From Rhodococcus sp. IEGM 1409 (GTDB taxonomy: Bacteria; Actinomycetota; Actinomycetes; Mycobacteriales; Mycobacteriaceae), in NCBI RefSeq assembly GCF_030056735.1, contig NZ_JASHKN010000002.1:558001-622000 (forward strand): a stretch of DNA of 64,000 bases, given 5' to 3'. Position numbers and translations under genes: made by a program. Every line of letters begins with the position of its first letter. The first letter of the stretch is position 1. The notes beneath the pieces were generated by a model. The model saw only the letters and a program-made list of their open reading frames with translations, was not told the origin of the DNA and made no database searches. Shown in pieces: positions 1 to 11,546 of the stretch.

Positions 1-477
1 GCCGCTGCCGATCAGCTCCAGACGTGGGCCGAGCGTGTCGGCGCCGAAGTTGTCCGTGGCAAGGAGGGTGGCGATCCCGCTGCGATCGCATTCGACGCGG
101 TTTCACGCGGCATCGCAGACGGCGTCGACGTGGTCCTCATCGACACCGCCGGCCGGTTGCATACCAAGACCGGTCTGATGGACGAACTCGGCAAGGTCAA
201 GCGGGTCATCGAGAAGAAGGCGTCGGTCGACGACGTTCTGCTGGTTCTCGATGCGACGGTCGGCCAGAACGGACTCGCGCAGGCACGAGTGTTCGCGGAG
301 GTCGTGGACATCACCGGCGTCGTGTTGACCAAGCTGGACGGAACCGCCAAGGGTGGAATCGTCTTTCAGGTTCAGCATGAACTGGGCGTGCCGGTGAAGT
401 TGGTCGGTCTCGGTGAAGGCGCCGACGATCTGGCGCCGTTCGAGCCGGGTGCGTTCGTAGACGCCCTGCTGGGCTGA
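1..477 (+). CDS. ftsY: FtsY, signal recognition particle receptor (C-terminal part)
   Basis: The gene enters from the left edge, so only its last 158 codons are present. They cover the second half of the SRP-type GTPase NG domain: a DTAGR motif (G3) near position 149, the ATVGQNG segment, and TKLDGTAKGG (G4 and following loop) near 330. FtsY is the membrane-side receptor that docks ribosome-SRP complexes and hydrolyses GTP together with Ffh, whose gene lies at 4993 in this window. The C-terminus (FVDALLG) ends directly after the G-domain, as is usual for the family. A strong hairpin follows the stop. The identification is secure; the N-terminal A domain cannot be judged. Confidence 0.96.
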   Translation, partial: AAADQLQTWAERVGAEVVRGKEGGDPAAIAFDAVSRGIADGVDVVLIDTAGRLHTKTGLMDELGKVKRVIEKKASVDDVLLVLDATVGQNGLAQARVFAEVVDITGVVLTKLDGTAKGGIVFQVQHELGVPVKLVGLGEGADDLAPFEPGAFVDALLG

Positions 478-480
478 TGC

Positions 481-528
481 CCCCGTGCGCCTTTTTGGTA
501 GCGCGAACTACCAAAAAGGAGCACAGGG
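481..528. terminator. Hairpin terminator after ftsY
   Basis: An 11-bp perfect stem (CCTTTTTGGTA at 490-500 with its complement at 509-519) extends outward after one mismatch through GTGC/GCAC and CCC/GGG pairs, spanning 481-528. It begins three bases after the ftsY stop. The A/T-rich stem centre and position fit a terminator separating ftsY from the nitrogen operon; no long U tract follows. Confidence 0.75.
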
Positions 529-578
529 TTCGTAGAACCCCCTGGCGAAACCTGTTTGCAACAAAGTTGGGCAATTGG

Positions 579-594
579 TTCACGTCTGCGAAAC
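579..594 (+). promoter_or_regulatory. GlnR-like nitrogen control site upstream of amtB
   Basis: TTCAC-N6-GAAAC at 579-594 matches one half of the actinobacterial GlnR site (GTnAC-N6-GAAAC) at all positions but the first. A looser GAAAC (547-551) followed 11 bases later by GCAAC (558-562) lies upstream in the same helical register. It sits about 90 bases before amtB, where GlnR boxes activate the amtB-glnB-glnD operon in mycobacteria and streptomycetes. The site is seen; GlnR control is inferred. Confidence 0.6.
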
Positions 595-679
595 GCGACA
601 GCGCCATGGACGAAACACCAGCCCAGCACTCTTCTCCTTAACGACGTGCTGCCCGGCACGTGCGACTAGGAGGTAGTAA

Positions 680-1984
680 GTGAGTACCGACGATTTGTTG
701 GCGAACTCCGGTAACGCCGCATGGATGCTGATGGCTGCATCTCTGGTCTTGCTGATGACACCCGGCCTCGCTTTCTTCTACGGCGGGATGTCTCGGTCCA
801 AGTCCGTCCTGAACATGATGATGATGTCCTTCGGGGCCATGGCCGTCATCGGCGTCATCTACGTTCTGTGGGGATGGTCGATGTCCTACGGCACCGAGAA
901 CATCGGGGGCATTTTTGCCAACCCGTTCGAGTTCTTCGGCCTCAAGAACAGCATCACGGATGCTGACGGCAACTTCATCGCCGGCGCGTGGGGCTACCCC
1001 AACGTCATCGACATCGCGTTCCAGGTGACCTTCGCGATCATCACCACCGCCCTCATCAGTGGTGCCCTGGCCGAGCGAGTCAAGTTCGGCACCTGGCTCC
1101 TGTTCTCGGGTATCTGGGTCACCGTCGTCTACTTCCCCCTCGCACACATGGTGTGGGGCGGCGGACTCCTCTCGGGCTCCGAGGACGGCATCGCGGCAAA
1201 GCTCTTCGGCACCACGGTCAACGACGACGGAGTCACTGTCGCCAACGTCGCTCCGATCGACTTCGCCGGTGGCACAGTCGTTCACATCAACGCCGGTATG
1301 GCCGGTCTGGTCCTCGCACTCATCGTCGGCAAGCGTCTCGGCTTCGGCAAGACAGCCTTCCGTCCGCACAACCTGCCGTTCGTGATGCTCGGCGCCGCAC
1401 TGCTCTGGTTCGGTTGGTTCGGCTTCAACGCAGGCTCGGCATTCGCCGCCGACGGTAACGCCGGTCTCGCCTGGGTCAACACGACCACCGCGACGTGTGC
1501 TGCAGTCCTGGCCTGGCTCGCTACCGAGCGTATTCGAGACGGTCACGCCACCAGCCTCGGCGCAGCATCCGGTGCGGTTGCCGGTCTGGTCGCCATCACT
1601 CCTGCTGCCGGTGCGCTCAACCCGGTCGGTTCCATCTTCCTCGGCGCAGTCGCCGGCATCCTGTCCGCTCTCGCCGTCGGCTTGAAGTTCCGCTTCGGCT
1701 TCGACGACTCGCTCGACGTCGTCGGTGTTCACCTCGTTTCCGGCTTGTGGGGCACGATCGGTATCGGATTCTTCGGCACCGCAACCGGCCTTTTCTACGG
1801 CGGCGACTACAAGCAACTGGTGGTTCAGATCGTGATCGCACTCGCAGCACTCGTCTTCACCGGCGTTCTGACGACGATCATCGGCTTCGCACTCAAGCCC
1901 TTGGGCTGGCGAATCTCGGCCGAGGACGAGGCACGCGGCATCGACGAGACCGAACACGCAGAGACCGCATACGACCTCGCGTGA
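680..1984 (+). CDS. amtB: AmtB, ammonium transporter
   Basis: A 434-residue integral membrane channel of the Amt/Rh family that brings ammonium into the cell. The N-terminal TPGLAFFYGGMSRSKS signature, the DFAGG motif (Asp194) and the two pore histidines (His202 in VVHINAG and His351 in GVHLVSG) are all present, and about eleven hydrophobic segments can be traced. The GTG start at 680 has AGGAGG about seven bases upstream. It is the first gene of an amtB-glnB-glnD operon; glnB follows after 56 bases. In this family the PII protein GlnB plugs the cytoplasmic side under nitrogen excess. A GlnR-like site at 579-594 suggests nitrogen-limited induction. Family length and motifs are complete. Confidence 0.97.
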   Translation: MSTDDLLANSGNAAWMLMAASLVLLMTPGLAFFYGGMSRSKSVLNMMMMSFGAMAVIGVIYVLWGWSMSYGTENIGGIFANPFEFFGLKNSITDADGNFIAGAWGYPNVIDIAFQVTFAIITTALISGALAERVKFGTWLLFSGIWVTVVYFPLAHMVWGGGLLSGSEDGIAAKLFGTTVNDDGVTVANVAPIDFAGGTVVHINAGMAGLVLALIVGKRLGFGKTAFRPHNLPFVMLGAALLWFGWFGFNAGSAFAADGNAGLAWVNTTTATCAAVLAWLATERIRDGHATSLGAASGAVAGLVAITPAAGALNPVGSIFLGAVAGILSALAVGLKFRFGFDDSLDVVGVHLVSGLWGTIGIGFFGTATGLFYGGDYKQLVVQIVIALAALVFTGVLTTIIGFALKPLGWRISAEDEARGIDETEHAETAYDLA

Positions 1985-2004
1985 TCAGCACGTGATTAAA
2001 GTGA

Positions 2005-4876
<2,872 letters not shown>

Positions 4877-4895
4877 CGGACCTGGTTTCGGCGGT

Positions 4896-4929
4896 TACGC
4901 CCGCATCGGCTGGGATCGTTGCGGGCGTA
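4896..4929 (+). terminator. Hairpin after glnD
   Basis: A 10-bp stem TACGCCCGCA (4896-4905) pairs with TGCGGGCGTA (4920-4929) around a 14-base loop, 20 bases after the glnD stop and before ffh. There is no T run, so it could be a weak terminator or a processing signal. Confidence 0.5.
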
Positions 4930-4992
4930 GCGGCTAGGCTGGTGCCCGAGAATATCCACGGCTAACTCGCACGACCTTCAGGAGCGCACTCG

Positions 4993-6570
4993 GTGTTCGA
5001 ATCCCTTTCCGACAGATTGACCGGATCTCTCAAGGATCTGCGTGGCAAGGGTCGTCTGTCCGGCGCCGACATCGACGCTACGGCCCGCGAGATCCGCCTT
5101 GCCCTGCTCGAGGCCGACGTCGCACTTCCCGTAGTGCGCAGCTTCATCGCCAAGGTCAAGGAACGAGCCAAGGGCGCCGAGGTCTCGGGTGCACTCAACC
5201 CGGCTCAGCAGGTCGTCAAGATCGTCAACGAAGAGCTGGTCGAGGTTCTCGGCGGAGAAACCCGTCGACTCCAGTTCGCCAAGACTCCGCCGACGGTCAT
5301 CATGTTGGCCGGTCTGCAGGGTTCCGGTAAGACCACGCTGGCCGGAAAGTTGGCCAAGTGGCTGGGGGACCAGGGGCACACGCCCCTCCTCGTCGCCTGT
5401 GATCTTCAGCGTCCCGGTGCCGTCACTCAGCTTCAGATCGTCGGTGAGCGTGCAGGCGCCGCAGTCTTCGCGCCGCACCCCGGTACCTCCATCGGCGGCG
5501 GAGAGAACGCCCTCGGTGTGTCCGCTGCCGACCCCGTCGAGGTCGCCCGCGCCGGCGTCGAGGAAGCACGCAACAAGCATTACGACGTCGTGATCGTCGA
5601 CACCGCCGGTCGCCTCGGTATCGACTCGGAGTTGATGGCGCAGGCCGCCGGCATCCGTGACGCCGTCAACCCGGACGAGACCATCTTCGTTCTCGACGCC
5701 ATGATCGGTCAGGACGCGGTCAGCACCGCCGACGCTTTCCGTGAGGGAGTCGGTATCACCGGCGTCGTTCTCACCAAGCTCGACGGCGACGCCCGCGGTG
5801 GCGCCGCATTGAGCGTCCGCGAGGTCACCGGCCAGCCGATCCTCTTCGCCTCCACCGGCGAGAAGCTCGAAGACTTCGACGTCTTCCACCCCGATCGCAT
5901 GGCCAGCCGGATCCTCGGCATGGGCGACGTCCTGAGCCTCATCGAGCAGGCCGAGCAGGTTTTCGACGCCGATCAGGCCGAAGCGACCGCAGCCAAGATC
6001 GGCTCCGGTCAGCTCACCCTCGAGGACTTCCTCGATCAGATGATGGCCGTCCGCAAGATGGGCCCGATCGGCAACCTGCTCGGCATGCTGCCGGGTGCCG
6101 GCGGTATGAAGGACGCGCTTGCCAACGTCGACGAGAAGCAACTCGATCGCATTCAGGCAATCATCCGCGGTATGACGCCGGCCGAGCGTGACGATCCGAA
6201 GATCATCAACGCCTCACGCCGACTGCGCATCGCGAACGGTTCGGGCGTCAAGGTTTCCGACGTCAACCAGTTGGTGGACCGTTTCTTCGAAGCCCGCAAG
6301 ATGATGGCTGCAATGGCCGGACGGATGGGCATGCCCGGCGCACGCAAGCAGGTGCGCAGCAAGAAGGGCAAGAAGGGCAAGAAGGGCGGCAAGGGTCCGA
6401 CGCAGCCCAAGATGCGCGGAGGATTCCCCGGTATGGGCGGATTCCCGGGTATGCCCGGCGGCATGCCGGCCGGAATGCCCGACCTGTCGAACATGCCCAA
6501 GGGTCTCGATCAGTTGCCGCCCGGACTGGAAGGCATCGATCTCTCCCAGCTCAAGCTGCCCAAGAAGTAG
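4993..6570 (+). CDS. ffh: Ffh, signal recognition particle protein SRP54
   Basis: A 525-residue cytosolic GTPase that binds 4.5S RNA and hydrophobic signal sequences and delivers them to FtsY. N domain at 1-90; G domain with GLQGSGKTT (residues 107-115), VDTAGRLG near 203 and TKLDGDARGG near 261; then the methionine-rich M domain from about 320. The tail from about 455 is basic (repeated KKGK) followed by a Gly/Met/Pro-rich stretch (GGFPGMGG, GGMPAGMPD), typical of actinobacterial Ffh. The GTG start at 4993 has CAGGAG about nine bases upstream. The gene is four bases from the next one and probably cotranscribed. Confidence 0.97.
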   Translation: MFESLSDRLTGSLKDLRGKGRLSGADIDATAREIRLALLEADVALPVVRSFIAKVKERAKGAEVSGALNPAQQVVKIVNEELVEVLGGETRRLQFAKTPPTVIMLAGLQGSGKTTLAGKLAKWLGDQGHTPLLVACDLQRPGAVTQLQIVGERAGAAVFAPHPGTSIGGGENALGVSAADPVEVARAGVEEARNKHYDVVIVDTAGRLGIDSELMAQAAGIRDAVNPDETIFVLDAMIGQDAVSTADAFREGVGITGVVLTKLDGDARGGAALSVREVTGQPILFASTGEKLEDFDVFHPDRMASRILGMGDVLSLIEQAEQVFDADQAEATAAKIGSGQLTLEDFLDQMMAVRKMGPIGNLLGMLPGAGGMKDALANVDEKQLDRIQAIIRGMTPAERDDPKIINASRRLRIANGSGVKVSDVNQLVDRFFEARKMMAAMAGRMGMPGARKQVRSKKGKKGKKGGKGPTQPKMRGGFPGMGGFPGMPGGMPAGMPDLSNMPKGLDQLPPGLEGIDLSQLKLPKK

Positions 6571-6573
6571 TCG

Positions 6574-7656
6574 GTGACTGCGCTTCATCTTCGGGGTATC
6601 GGTCTGCCCGATGCCCGGCCGATTGAAATGTGGATCGTCGACGGGCTGATTTCCTTCGAACCGGTGTCCGGTGCGGAGACGATCGTCGAATCGGGTTGGA
6701 TCACACCGGGTCTCGTGGATGCGCACTGTCACGTCGGTATCCGTTACGGCGGTGGCGGCGGCGAGACCGTCGACGGCTTGCTCGAGCAGGCGCAAACCGA
6801 ACGTGACGCAGGCGTGCTGTTGCTTCGTGACGCCGGATCACCGGTTGACACCAAGTTCATCGACGAGCGCCTCGATTTGCCGAGGATCATTCGGGCAGGT
6901 CAGCACATCGCGGCACCCAAGCGGTACATCCCGGGCCTGCCGGTCGATCTGGACGACGAATCTCAGTTGCCGGCTGAAGTGGTGCGTCAGGCGCGCGCCG
7001 GTGACGGTTGGGTCAAGCTCGTCGGGGACTGGATCGATCGTTCCGTCGGCGACCTCGCCCCGTTGTGGAGCGACGAGATTCTGGTGGAGGCCATCGCCGC
7101 CGCCCATACCGAAGGCGCAAAGGTCACCGCTCACGTTTTTGCCGAAGACGCTCTGCCTGGCCTGATCAACGCCGGTATCGACTGCATCGAGCACGGGACC
7201 GGACTGACGGACGCGACCATCGAGTCGATGGTCGCTCACGGCACGGCCCTGGTTCCGACGCTGATCAACATCGCTACTTTCCCCGAGATCGCGGACTCTG
7301 CCACGCGGTATCCGATCTACGCAGCGCACATGCGGGATCTGCATGCTCGTCGACACCAGACGATCGGTGCCGCTCACGACGCCGGGATTCCGATCTACGC
7401 CGGAACTGATGCCGGGGGTTCGATCAGGCACGGGCGCATCGCCGACGAGGTGACCGAACTCCAGGTTGCCGGTCTGACGGCGCACCAGGCGTTGGGTGCC
7501 GCTTGCTGGGACGCACGGAGTTGGTTGGGCGCTCAGGGTATCGAAGAAGGAGCGCCCGCCGACCTGGTGGTGTTCTCCGAAGATCCGCGCGGAAACCCCG
7601 CTGTGCTCGCGAAGCCGACGTGTGTGATCCTCCGCGGCACCCCCGTGAGTGGTTAG
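6574..7656 (+). CDS. Amidohydrolase family protein
   Basis: A 360-residue metal-dependent amidohydrolase (imidazolonepropionase/prolidase-like subgroup) directly after ffh, in the place where mycobacteria carry a homologous gene. The metal-binding DAHCH motif (His51, His53) follows an N-terminal beta-sandwich, then histidines in VTAHVF (about 187) and CIEHGTG (about 206) and the terminal aspartate in AGTDAGG (about 276). The C-terminal EGAPADLVVFSEDPR returns to the sandwich domain. The GTG at 6574 is three bases after the ffh stop, so an ffh operon is likely. All metal ligands appear present, so it is probably active; the substrate cannot be read from sequence. Confidence 0.88.
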   Translation: MTALHLRGIGLPDARPIEMWIVDGLISFEPVSGAETIVESGWITPGLVDAHCHVGIRYGGGGGETVDGLLEQAQTERDAGVLLLRDAGSPVDTKFIDERLDLPRIIRAGQHIAAPKRYIPGLPVDLDDESQLPAEVVRQARAGDGWVKLVGDWIDRSVGDLAPLWSDEILVEAIAAAHTEGAKVTAHVFAEDALPGLINAGIDCIEHGTGLTDATIESMVAHGTALVPTLINIATFPEIADSATRYPIYAAHMRDLHARRHQTIGAAHDAGIPIYAGTDAGGSIRHGRIADEVTELQVAGLTAHQALGAACWDARSWLGAQGIEEGAPADLVVFSEDPRGNPAVLAKPTCVILRGTPVSG

Positions 7657-7711
7657 GGAGTCCCTGCACTCTCCGAACGCGCACAGGGTGGTTTCCGAAC
7701 GAGCCCACCCA

Positions 7712-7726
7712 TCTGGCACAATGGAC
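7712..7726 (+). promoter_or_regulatory. rpsP promoter core, identical to that of rplS
   Basis: The 15-base TCTGGCACAATGGAC lies about 140 bases upstream of rpsP and recurs exactly upstream of rplS (20403-20417). CACAAT resembles an actinobacterial -10 element, preceded about 20 bases upstream by a TTTCCG-like sequence in both cases. It leaves an unusually long untranslated leader. Promoter function is inferred from recurrence and position. Confidence 0.5.
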
Positions 7727-7865
7727 CATTGTTCGTCGCAACCGGTTACGTACCGCTGCGACGGTCACAGGATAGAGGCAAAACCGGGCTCACAAATCGT
7801 GTGGGTCGCTGAATTGCACGTGACATGCGCAGCACTGTTGTGCGCGCTGAAGGAGAACTGCAGCT

Positions 7866-8336
7866 ATGGCTGTCAAAATCAAGCTCACCCGCCTCGGCAA
7901 GATCCGCAACGCTCAGTACCGCGTTGTCATCGCCGACTCGCGCACCCGTCGTGACGGCCGTGCGATCGAGACCATCGGCAAGTACCACCCCAAGGAAGAG
8001 CCCTCGCTGATCGACATCGATTCCGAGCGCGCTCAGTACTGGCTGTCCGTGGGCGCACAGCCCACCGAGCCCGTCGAGGCACTCCTCAAGATCACCGGTG
8101 ACTGGCAGAAGTTCAAGGGCCTGCCGGGCACCGAAGGCACCCTGCGCGTCAAGGAAGCCAAGCCCTCCAAGCTCGAGCTCTTCCAGGCTGCACTCGCGCA
8201 GGCCGAGAACGAGCCGGTTGCAGAAGCAATCACCCCCAAGAAGAAGAAGGCTGCAAAGGCTGACGAGGCCAAGGCAGAAGACACCGCGGCTGACGCCGAG
8301 GCTCCCGCTGCAGACGCCGAGGCTGCTGACAAGTGA
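7866..8336 (+). CDS. rpsP: 30S ribosomal protein S16
   Basis: The first about 85 residues match bacterial S16 ([35 protein letters not shown]). The remaining roughly 70 residues form an Ala/Glu/Lys-rich extension with a KKKK cluster, a low-complexity tail also seen in other mycolate actinobacteria. S16 helps fold the 5' domain of 16S rRNA. The ATG at 7866 follows GAAGGAG. It opens the rpsP-khpA-rimM-trmD operon devoted to ribosome and tRNA maturation, and its stop overlaps the next start (GTGA). The promoter core is a candidate shared element at 7712. Confidence 0.97.
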   Translation: MAVKIKLTRLGKIRNAQYRVVIADSRTRRDGRAIETIGKYHPKEEPSLIDIDSERAQYWLSVGAQPTEPVEALLKITGDWQKFKGLPGTEGTLRVKEAKPSKLELFQAALAQAENEPVAEAITPKKKKAAKADEAKAEDTAADAEAPAADAEAADK

Positions 8337-8575
8337 GTGCCGTCGTCGCTGATGCGGTAGAGCATCTCGTGCGTGGCATCGTCGCCAATCCCGACGATGT
8401 GCGTGTCGAGCTGATCACCGGACGTCGGGGACGGACCGTCGAGGTGCACGTGCATCCCGACGATCTCGGCAAGGTCATCGGTCGGGGTGGTCGCACGGCG
8501 ACCGCTCTGCGGACCTTGGTCTCCGGCATCGGTGGCCGCGGTATCCGTGTTGATGTCGTCGACACCGATCAGTAG
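8333..8575 (+). CDS. khpA: KhpA-like KH-domain RNA-binding protein
   Basis: An 80-residue protein that is essentially a single type II KH domain; the nucleic-acid-binding GxxG loop is [11 protein letters not shown] near residues 46-56. It starts with GTG inside the rpsP stop (four-base GTGA overlap), a classic translationally coupled pair. Homologues lie between rpsP and rimM across actinobacteria and firmicutes, where KhpA binds many RNAs and is linked to cell-division and envelope control with KhpB. The family is clear; the specific RNA targets in this organism are unknown. Confidence 0.93.
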   Translation: MSAVVADAVEHLVRGIVANPDDVRVELITGRRGRTVEVHVHPDDLGKVIGRGGRTATALRTLVSGIGGRGIRVDVVDTDQ

Positions 8576-8589
8576 ACGGCAGTAAACAG

Positions 8590-9162
8590 GTGGAACTCGT
8601 AGTCGGTCGTGTCGCGAAGTCGCATGGCATCAAAGGTGAATTGGTAGTCGACGTTCGTACAGACGAGCCCGAAGATCGTTTTGCCGTAGGTTCCGTGCTG
8701 CGTGGGCGTAAGCCGCGCGAGTCCACACTGAAGTCGTACACAGTGGAAGCCGCCCGGGATCATTCCGGGCGGCTTCTGCTGCGCCTCGAAGGCGTCAGTG
8801 ACCGTGGCGACGCAGATGCGTTGCGCGGCACACTGTTTGTCATCGACAGTTCCGAACTCGAGCCTTCGGATGATCCGGACGAGTTCTACGATCACGAACT
8901 CGAAGGACTGAAGGTCGTCCTCACGGACGGCGCCGAGGTCGGTTCGGTCATCGAGGTATTGCATTCCGCCGCAGGCGAATTGCTTTCGATTCGCCGCGCC
9001 GGTGAGACGTCCGGTGAATTGCTGATCCCGTTTGTCGCTGCCATCGTCACCTCGGTGTCGATCGCCGACGGCGTTGTGGTGATCGAGCCTCCCGAGGGAC
9101 TGCTCGACCCGGACTTCGGCGACAAGTCGAACAGCGACAATTCGAACGCCGACAGTGACTGA
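8590..9162 (+). CDS. rimM: RimM, 16S rRNA processing / 30S maturation factor
   Basis: A 190-residue ribosome maturation protein that binds S19 and the 30S head. The N-terminal RimM beta-barrel begins [19 protein letters not shown] and the C-terminal PRC-barrel contains [15 protein letters not shown] and ELLIPFV. The final residues ([16 protein letters not shown]) form a polar tail. The GTG at 8590 lies 14 bases after khpA; the preceding AAACAGGTG gives only a weak ribosome-binding site. It is placed between khpA and trmD as in most actinobacteria. Confidence 0.95.
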   Translation: MELVVGRVAKSHGIKGELVVDVRTDEPEDRFAVGSVLRGRKPRESTLKSYTVEAARDHSGRLLLRLEGVSDRGDADALRGTLFVIDSSELEPSDDPDEFYDHELEGLKVVLTDGAEVGSVIEVLHSAAGELLSIRRAGETSGELLIPFVAAIVTSVSIADGVVVIEPPEGLLDPDFGDKSNSDNSNADSD

Positions 9163-9171
9163 TCGCTTGTC

Positions 9172-9876
9172 ATGCGTCTCGATGTAGTCACCATCTTTCC
9201 CGAGTATCTCGAACCGCTTCGTGCTGCCTTGCTGGGCAAGGCAATCGAACGTGGCTCGATCTCGGTCGACGTCCACGATCTTCGGTCGTGGACCCACGAC
9301 GTGCACAAAGCCGTCGACGATTCTCCATACGGCGGCGGACCCGGCATGGTCATGAAACCGACCGTCTGGGGCCCGGCCCTGGACGACGTGATCGGACGAG
9401 CAGATACTGACGGCCCGGATGACGCCGAGACGATTCTGGTGGTGCCCACTCCTGCCGGCGTTCCGTTCACCCAGGCGACCGCACACCGATGGTCCACCGC
9501 ACAGCACCTTGTCTTCGCCTGCGGCCGATACGAAGGAATCGATCAACGAGTTTTCGACGACGCAGCCAAGCGAGTTCGCGTCGAAGAAGTCAGCATCGGC
9601 GACTACGTACTGATCGGCGGTGAAGCTGCCGTGCTGGTGATGGTTGAAGCCGTCGTGCGGCTGATGCCCGGCGTTCTCGGCAATCAGCTTTCACACCAAG
9701 AAGATTCGTTCTCCGACGGGCTCCTCGAAGGACCCAGTTACACGCGTCCGGCCGTGTGGCGCGACCTCGAGGTTCCGCCTGTTCTGCTGTCGGGTGATCA
9801 CGCAAAGATCAAGGCTTGGCGCCATGCGCAGTCGCTGCAGCGCACGGCCGAGCGTCGACCGGATCTACTTCCCTAG
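9172..9876 (+). CDS. trmD: TrmD, tRNA (guanine-37-N1)-methyltransferase
   Basis: A 234-residue SPOUT-class methyltransferase that makes m1G37 in tRNAs and prevents +1 frameshifting. It begins MRLDVVTIFPEYLEPLR and carries the SAM-binding knot motifs SPYGGGPGMVMKP and CGRYEGIDQRV, then GDYVLIGGEAAV and LGNQLSHQEDSF. The ATG at 9172 follows rimM by nine bases, completing the operon. Its 3' end overlaps by four bases the end of the convergent reductase gene at 9873. In Mycobacterium the next gene is an LppW-type lipoprotein; here that gene is displaced to 16059 by a 6-kb insertion. Confidence 0.97.
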   Translation: MRLDVVTIFPEYLEPLRAALLGKAIERGSISVDVHDLRSWTHDVHKAVDDSPYGGGPGMVMKPTVWGPALDDVIGRADTDGPDDAETILVVPTPAGVPFTQATAHRWSTAQHLVFACGRYEGIDQRVFDDAAKRVRVEEVSIGDYVLIGGEAAVLVMVEAVVRLMPGVLGNQLSHQEDSFSDGLLEGPSYTRPAVWRDLEVPPVLLSGDHAKIKAWRHAQSLQRTAERRPDLLP

Positions 9877-10448
9877 GTATTTCGCTTCAACCAGGTGATG
9901 CTCGCGCCGTCACTCAGCGATTCGGCAGCAGTCGGTGTGAACAGTGTCGGCTCGAAGTTGCCTCTGATCATCGGTATGCCCGCGCCTGCGACAACCGGAT
10001 ACCTCTTGATGACCAATTCGTCGATCTCTGGTAGCAGTTCGCCGGCGAGAGTTCCACCGCCGCACAGCCAGATATCTTGTCCTTCCTCTTCTTTGAGGGA
10101 TCTGACCAGCGCCAGCGGATCAGTGCGGACGAGGGTGACCGCGGGATCCTCGGTGTCGGGGAGGGTGGTGGAGACGACGAACTGGCGCAGATGTGCGAAT
10201 GGGCTCGTCACCCCGGCGGTCAGCCCGGGTTCGTAGGAACCGCGACCCATGATGACGGTGTCGAAGACTTTGTTGGGTGCGCCCTCCACGCCGAGGGAAG
10301 GTCGCACATGCGTTGGCACGGTGTCGGGATACCGATCGCATATCCAGGCCGTGATCTGTTCGGATACCGGGTAGAAGTCGAATTCGCCGCCTGGTCCCGC
10401 GATGTAGCCGTCGAGCGATGCTCCCACGTAGTACACAAGCTTTCGCAT
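9873..10448 (-). CDS. Dihydrofolate reductase-like (RibD C-terminal) family protein
   Basis: A 191-residue protein of the RibD C-terminal/DHFR fold, the YyaP/YwjB-type group. It begins RKLVYYVGASLDGYIA and has VIMGRGSYEP and DIWLCGGGTLAGELL, the NADPH-binding Gly-rich strand. These reductases sit beside many different regulators in actinobacteria and their substrates are generally unknown; it should not be called a true folate enzyme. It is divergently transcribed from the TetR-family gene at 10517, with 68 bases between starts, so that regulator probably controls it. It converges on trmD with a four-base overlap. Confidence 0.85.
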   Translation of the reverse strand: MRKLVYYVGASLDGYIAGPGGEFDFYPVSEQITAWICDRYPDTVPTHVRPSLGVEGAPNKVFDTVIMGRGSYEPGLTAGVTSPFAHLRQFVVSTTLPDTEDPAVTLVRTDPLALVRSLKEEEGQDIWLCGGGTLAGELLPEIDELVIKRYPVVAGAGIPMIRGNFEPTLFTPTAAESLSDGASITWLKRNT

Positions 10449-10516
10449 GGAGTGCTCCGTTCGTAGTACTCTGTTTGTAGTGGTTTAACTTAGGGTCGTG
10501 TCTGGAGTGATGTCAA

Positions 10517-11095
10517 GTGCGAAAGAACCCTGAACGTCGGCTTGCCCTGATCGACGCGGCAATCGAGGTGTTGGCGCGAGAGGGGGCTCGAGGCTTGACC
10601 TTTCGAGCCGTCGACACTCAGGCAGCCGTGCCGAACGGGACTGCGTCGAACTACTTCTCGAATCGCGACGACCTGCTCACCCAAGCGGGTGGCCGGATCT
10701 ACGAGCGACTGATACCGGACGACCTCGAGGGATTGATCGATCCCGTCAACGGCACCGATCGTGAGCGCCTGGTGACGCTCATGCTCGAAGTGGTCGAGCG
10801 GGTCACCTCATTCGGGACTGGTTTCCTTGCGCTCATGGAGTTGCGGCTGGAGGCGACGCGTCGTCCGGACCTGCGTGCGGTACTGACCGTCCGTATCCGA
10901 GAAGACTTCGATCTGAATGTAGCCAATCATCTGGCGTCGGGCGTGCCCGGTGATGCGATGGCCGTTCGCCTGCTCTACATGTCGTTGAACTGGCTCGCAC
11001 TGGATCGACTCACATTGCCGAACCTGTTCGGACAGGAAGACATTCGAACGATCGTCGAGGCGGCAGTGGATCGAGCGTTACCCCGCGAGTCGTAG
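10517..11095 (+). CDS. TetR/AcrR-family transcriptional regulator
   Basis: A 192-residue repressor with a standard N-terminal helix-turn-helix (residues about 8-55: RRLALIDAAIEVLAREGARGLTFRAVDTQAAVPN... followed by NYFSNRDDLL). The C-terminal ligand domain is not assignable by eye. The start is GTG at 10517. It is divergent from the DHFR-like reductase gene, the usual arrangement for a local repressor. The intergenic region 10449-10516 holds a direct GTAGT repeat but no clear palindrome, so the operator cannot be placed. Confidence 0.88.
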   Translation: MRKNPERRLALIDAAIEVLAREGARGLTFRAVDTQAAVPNGTASNYFSNRDDLLTQAGGRIYERLIPDDLEGLIDPVNGTDRERLVTLMLEVVERVTSFGTGFLALMELRLEATRRPDLRAVLTVRIREDFDLNVANHLASGVPGDAMAVRLLYMSLNWLALDRLTLPNLFGQEDIRTIVEAAVDRALPRES

Positions 11096-11099
11096 AAGG

Positions 11100-11546
11100 T
11101 CAGTGCCGTTCGGTAGGTTTGCGGCGGAACGAGAAGTATCGATGACCGAAGAAACTCACACCGGCAACGATCAGCATGACAACGGCCTGAGCGGGGAGCG
11201 GCGGGGCGTGCAGAATCGACACTGCGAGCGTTCCGAGAATCAGATTCAACACGAGACCACCGGAATTGACGACGATGAACGCGCCCAGGTCGCGGGCAAC
11301 ATGTCCGCGAACGCGGAAAACCAGAGTCCGATGCAGAACAAAAGCGATGAGGACGCTGATGGAGTACGCGCCGATCACGGCCACCTGATACAGATTCTTG
11401 TTGTCGAGGATCAATGACCACATCACGAAGAGCACGTAGCCTATCGCCGTATTGGCCACTCCGACAATGGCAAACGCGATGGGTTGATGCTTGACCACCC
11501 GCAGCAGTGGGCCGGGGTTCTCGGTTGATGCGACGTCTTCGGTCAT
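11100..11546 (-). CDS. GtrA-like membrane protein
   Basis: A 148-residue protein with four predicted transmembrane segments and the GtrA/DPMS pattern: FAIVGVANTAIGYVLF, VIGAYSISVLIAFVLHRTLVF, FIVVNSGGLVLNLILG and VMLIVAGVSFFGHRYFSFR. Family members act as flippases or partners for polyprenyl-phosphate sugars made by GT2 enzymes. The ATG at 11546 overlaps the stop of the upstream membrane protein gene by four bases (ATGA), so the two are translationally coupled. A GT2 and a sugar aminotransferase are divergent at 13914, so a lipid-linked amino-sugar route is the likely context. A longer in-frame reading (to 11663) would run into the upstream gene and is unlikely. Confidence 0.86.
   Translation of the reverse strand: MTEDVASTENPGPLLRVVKHQPIAFAIVGVANTAIGYVLFVMWSLILDNKNLYQVAVIGAYSISVLIAFVLHRTLVFRVRGHVARDLGAFIVVNSGGLVLNLILGTLAVSILHAPPLPAQAVVMLIVAGVSFFGHRYFSFRRKPTERH

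Noticed and set aside
638..1957. A 439-codon minus-strand reading frame opposite amtB
   Set aside because: Its product is low-complexity acidic sequence with no family resemblance and no ribosome-binding site; it is an antisense shadow of a strongly conserved transporter gene.
4978..6141. Long antisense frame (387 codons) opposite ffh
   Set aside because: It mirrors the ffh codon pattern in a high-GC gene and shows no protein motif.
9873..10448. Calling the DHFR-fold protein a folate enzyme (folA)
   Set aside because: The order of motifs and the regulator pairing fit the RibD C-terminal/YyaP group, not true FolA.
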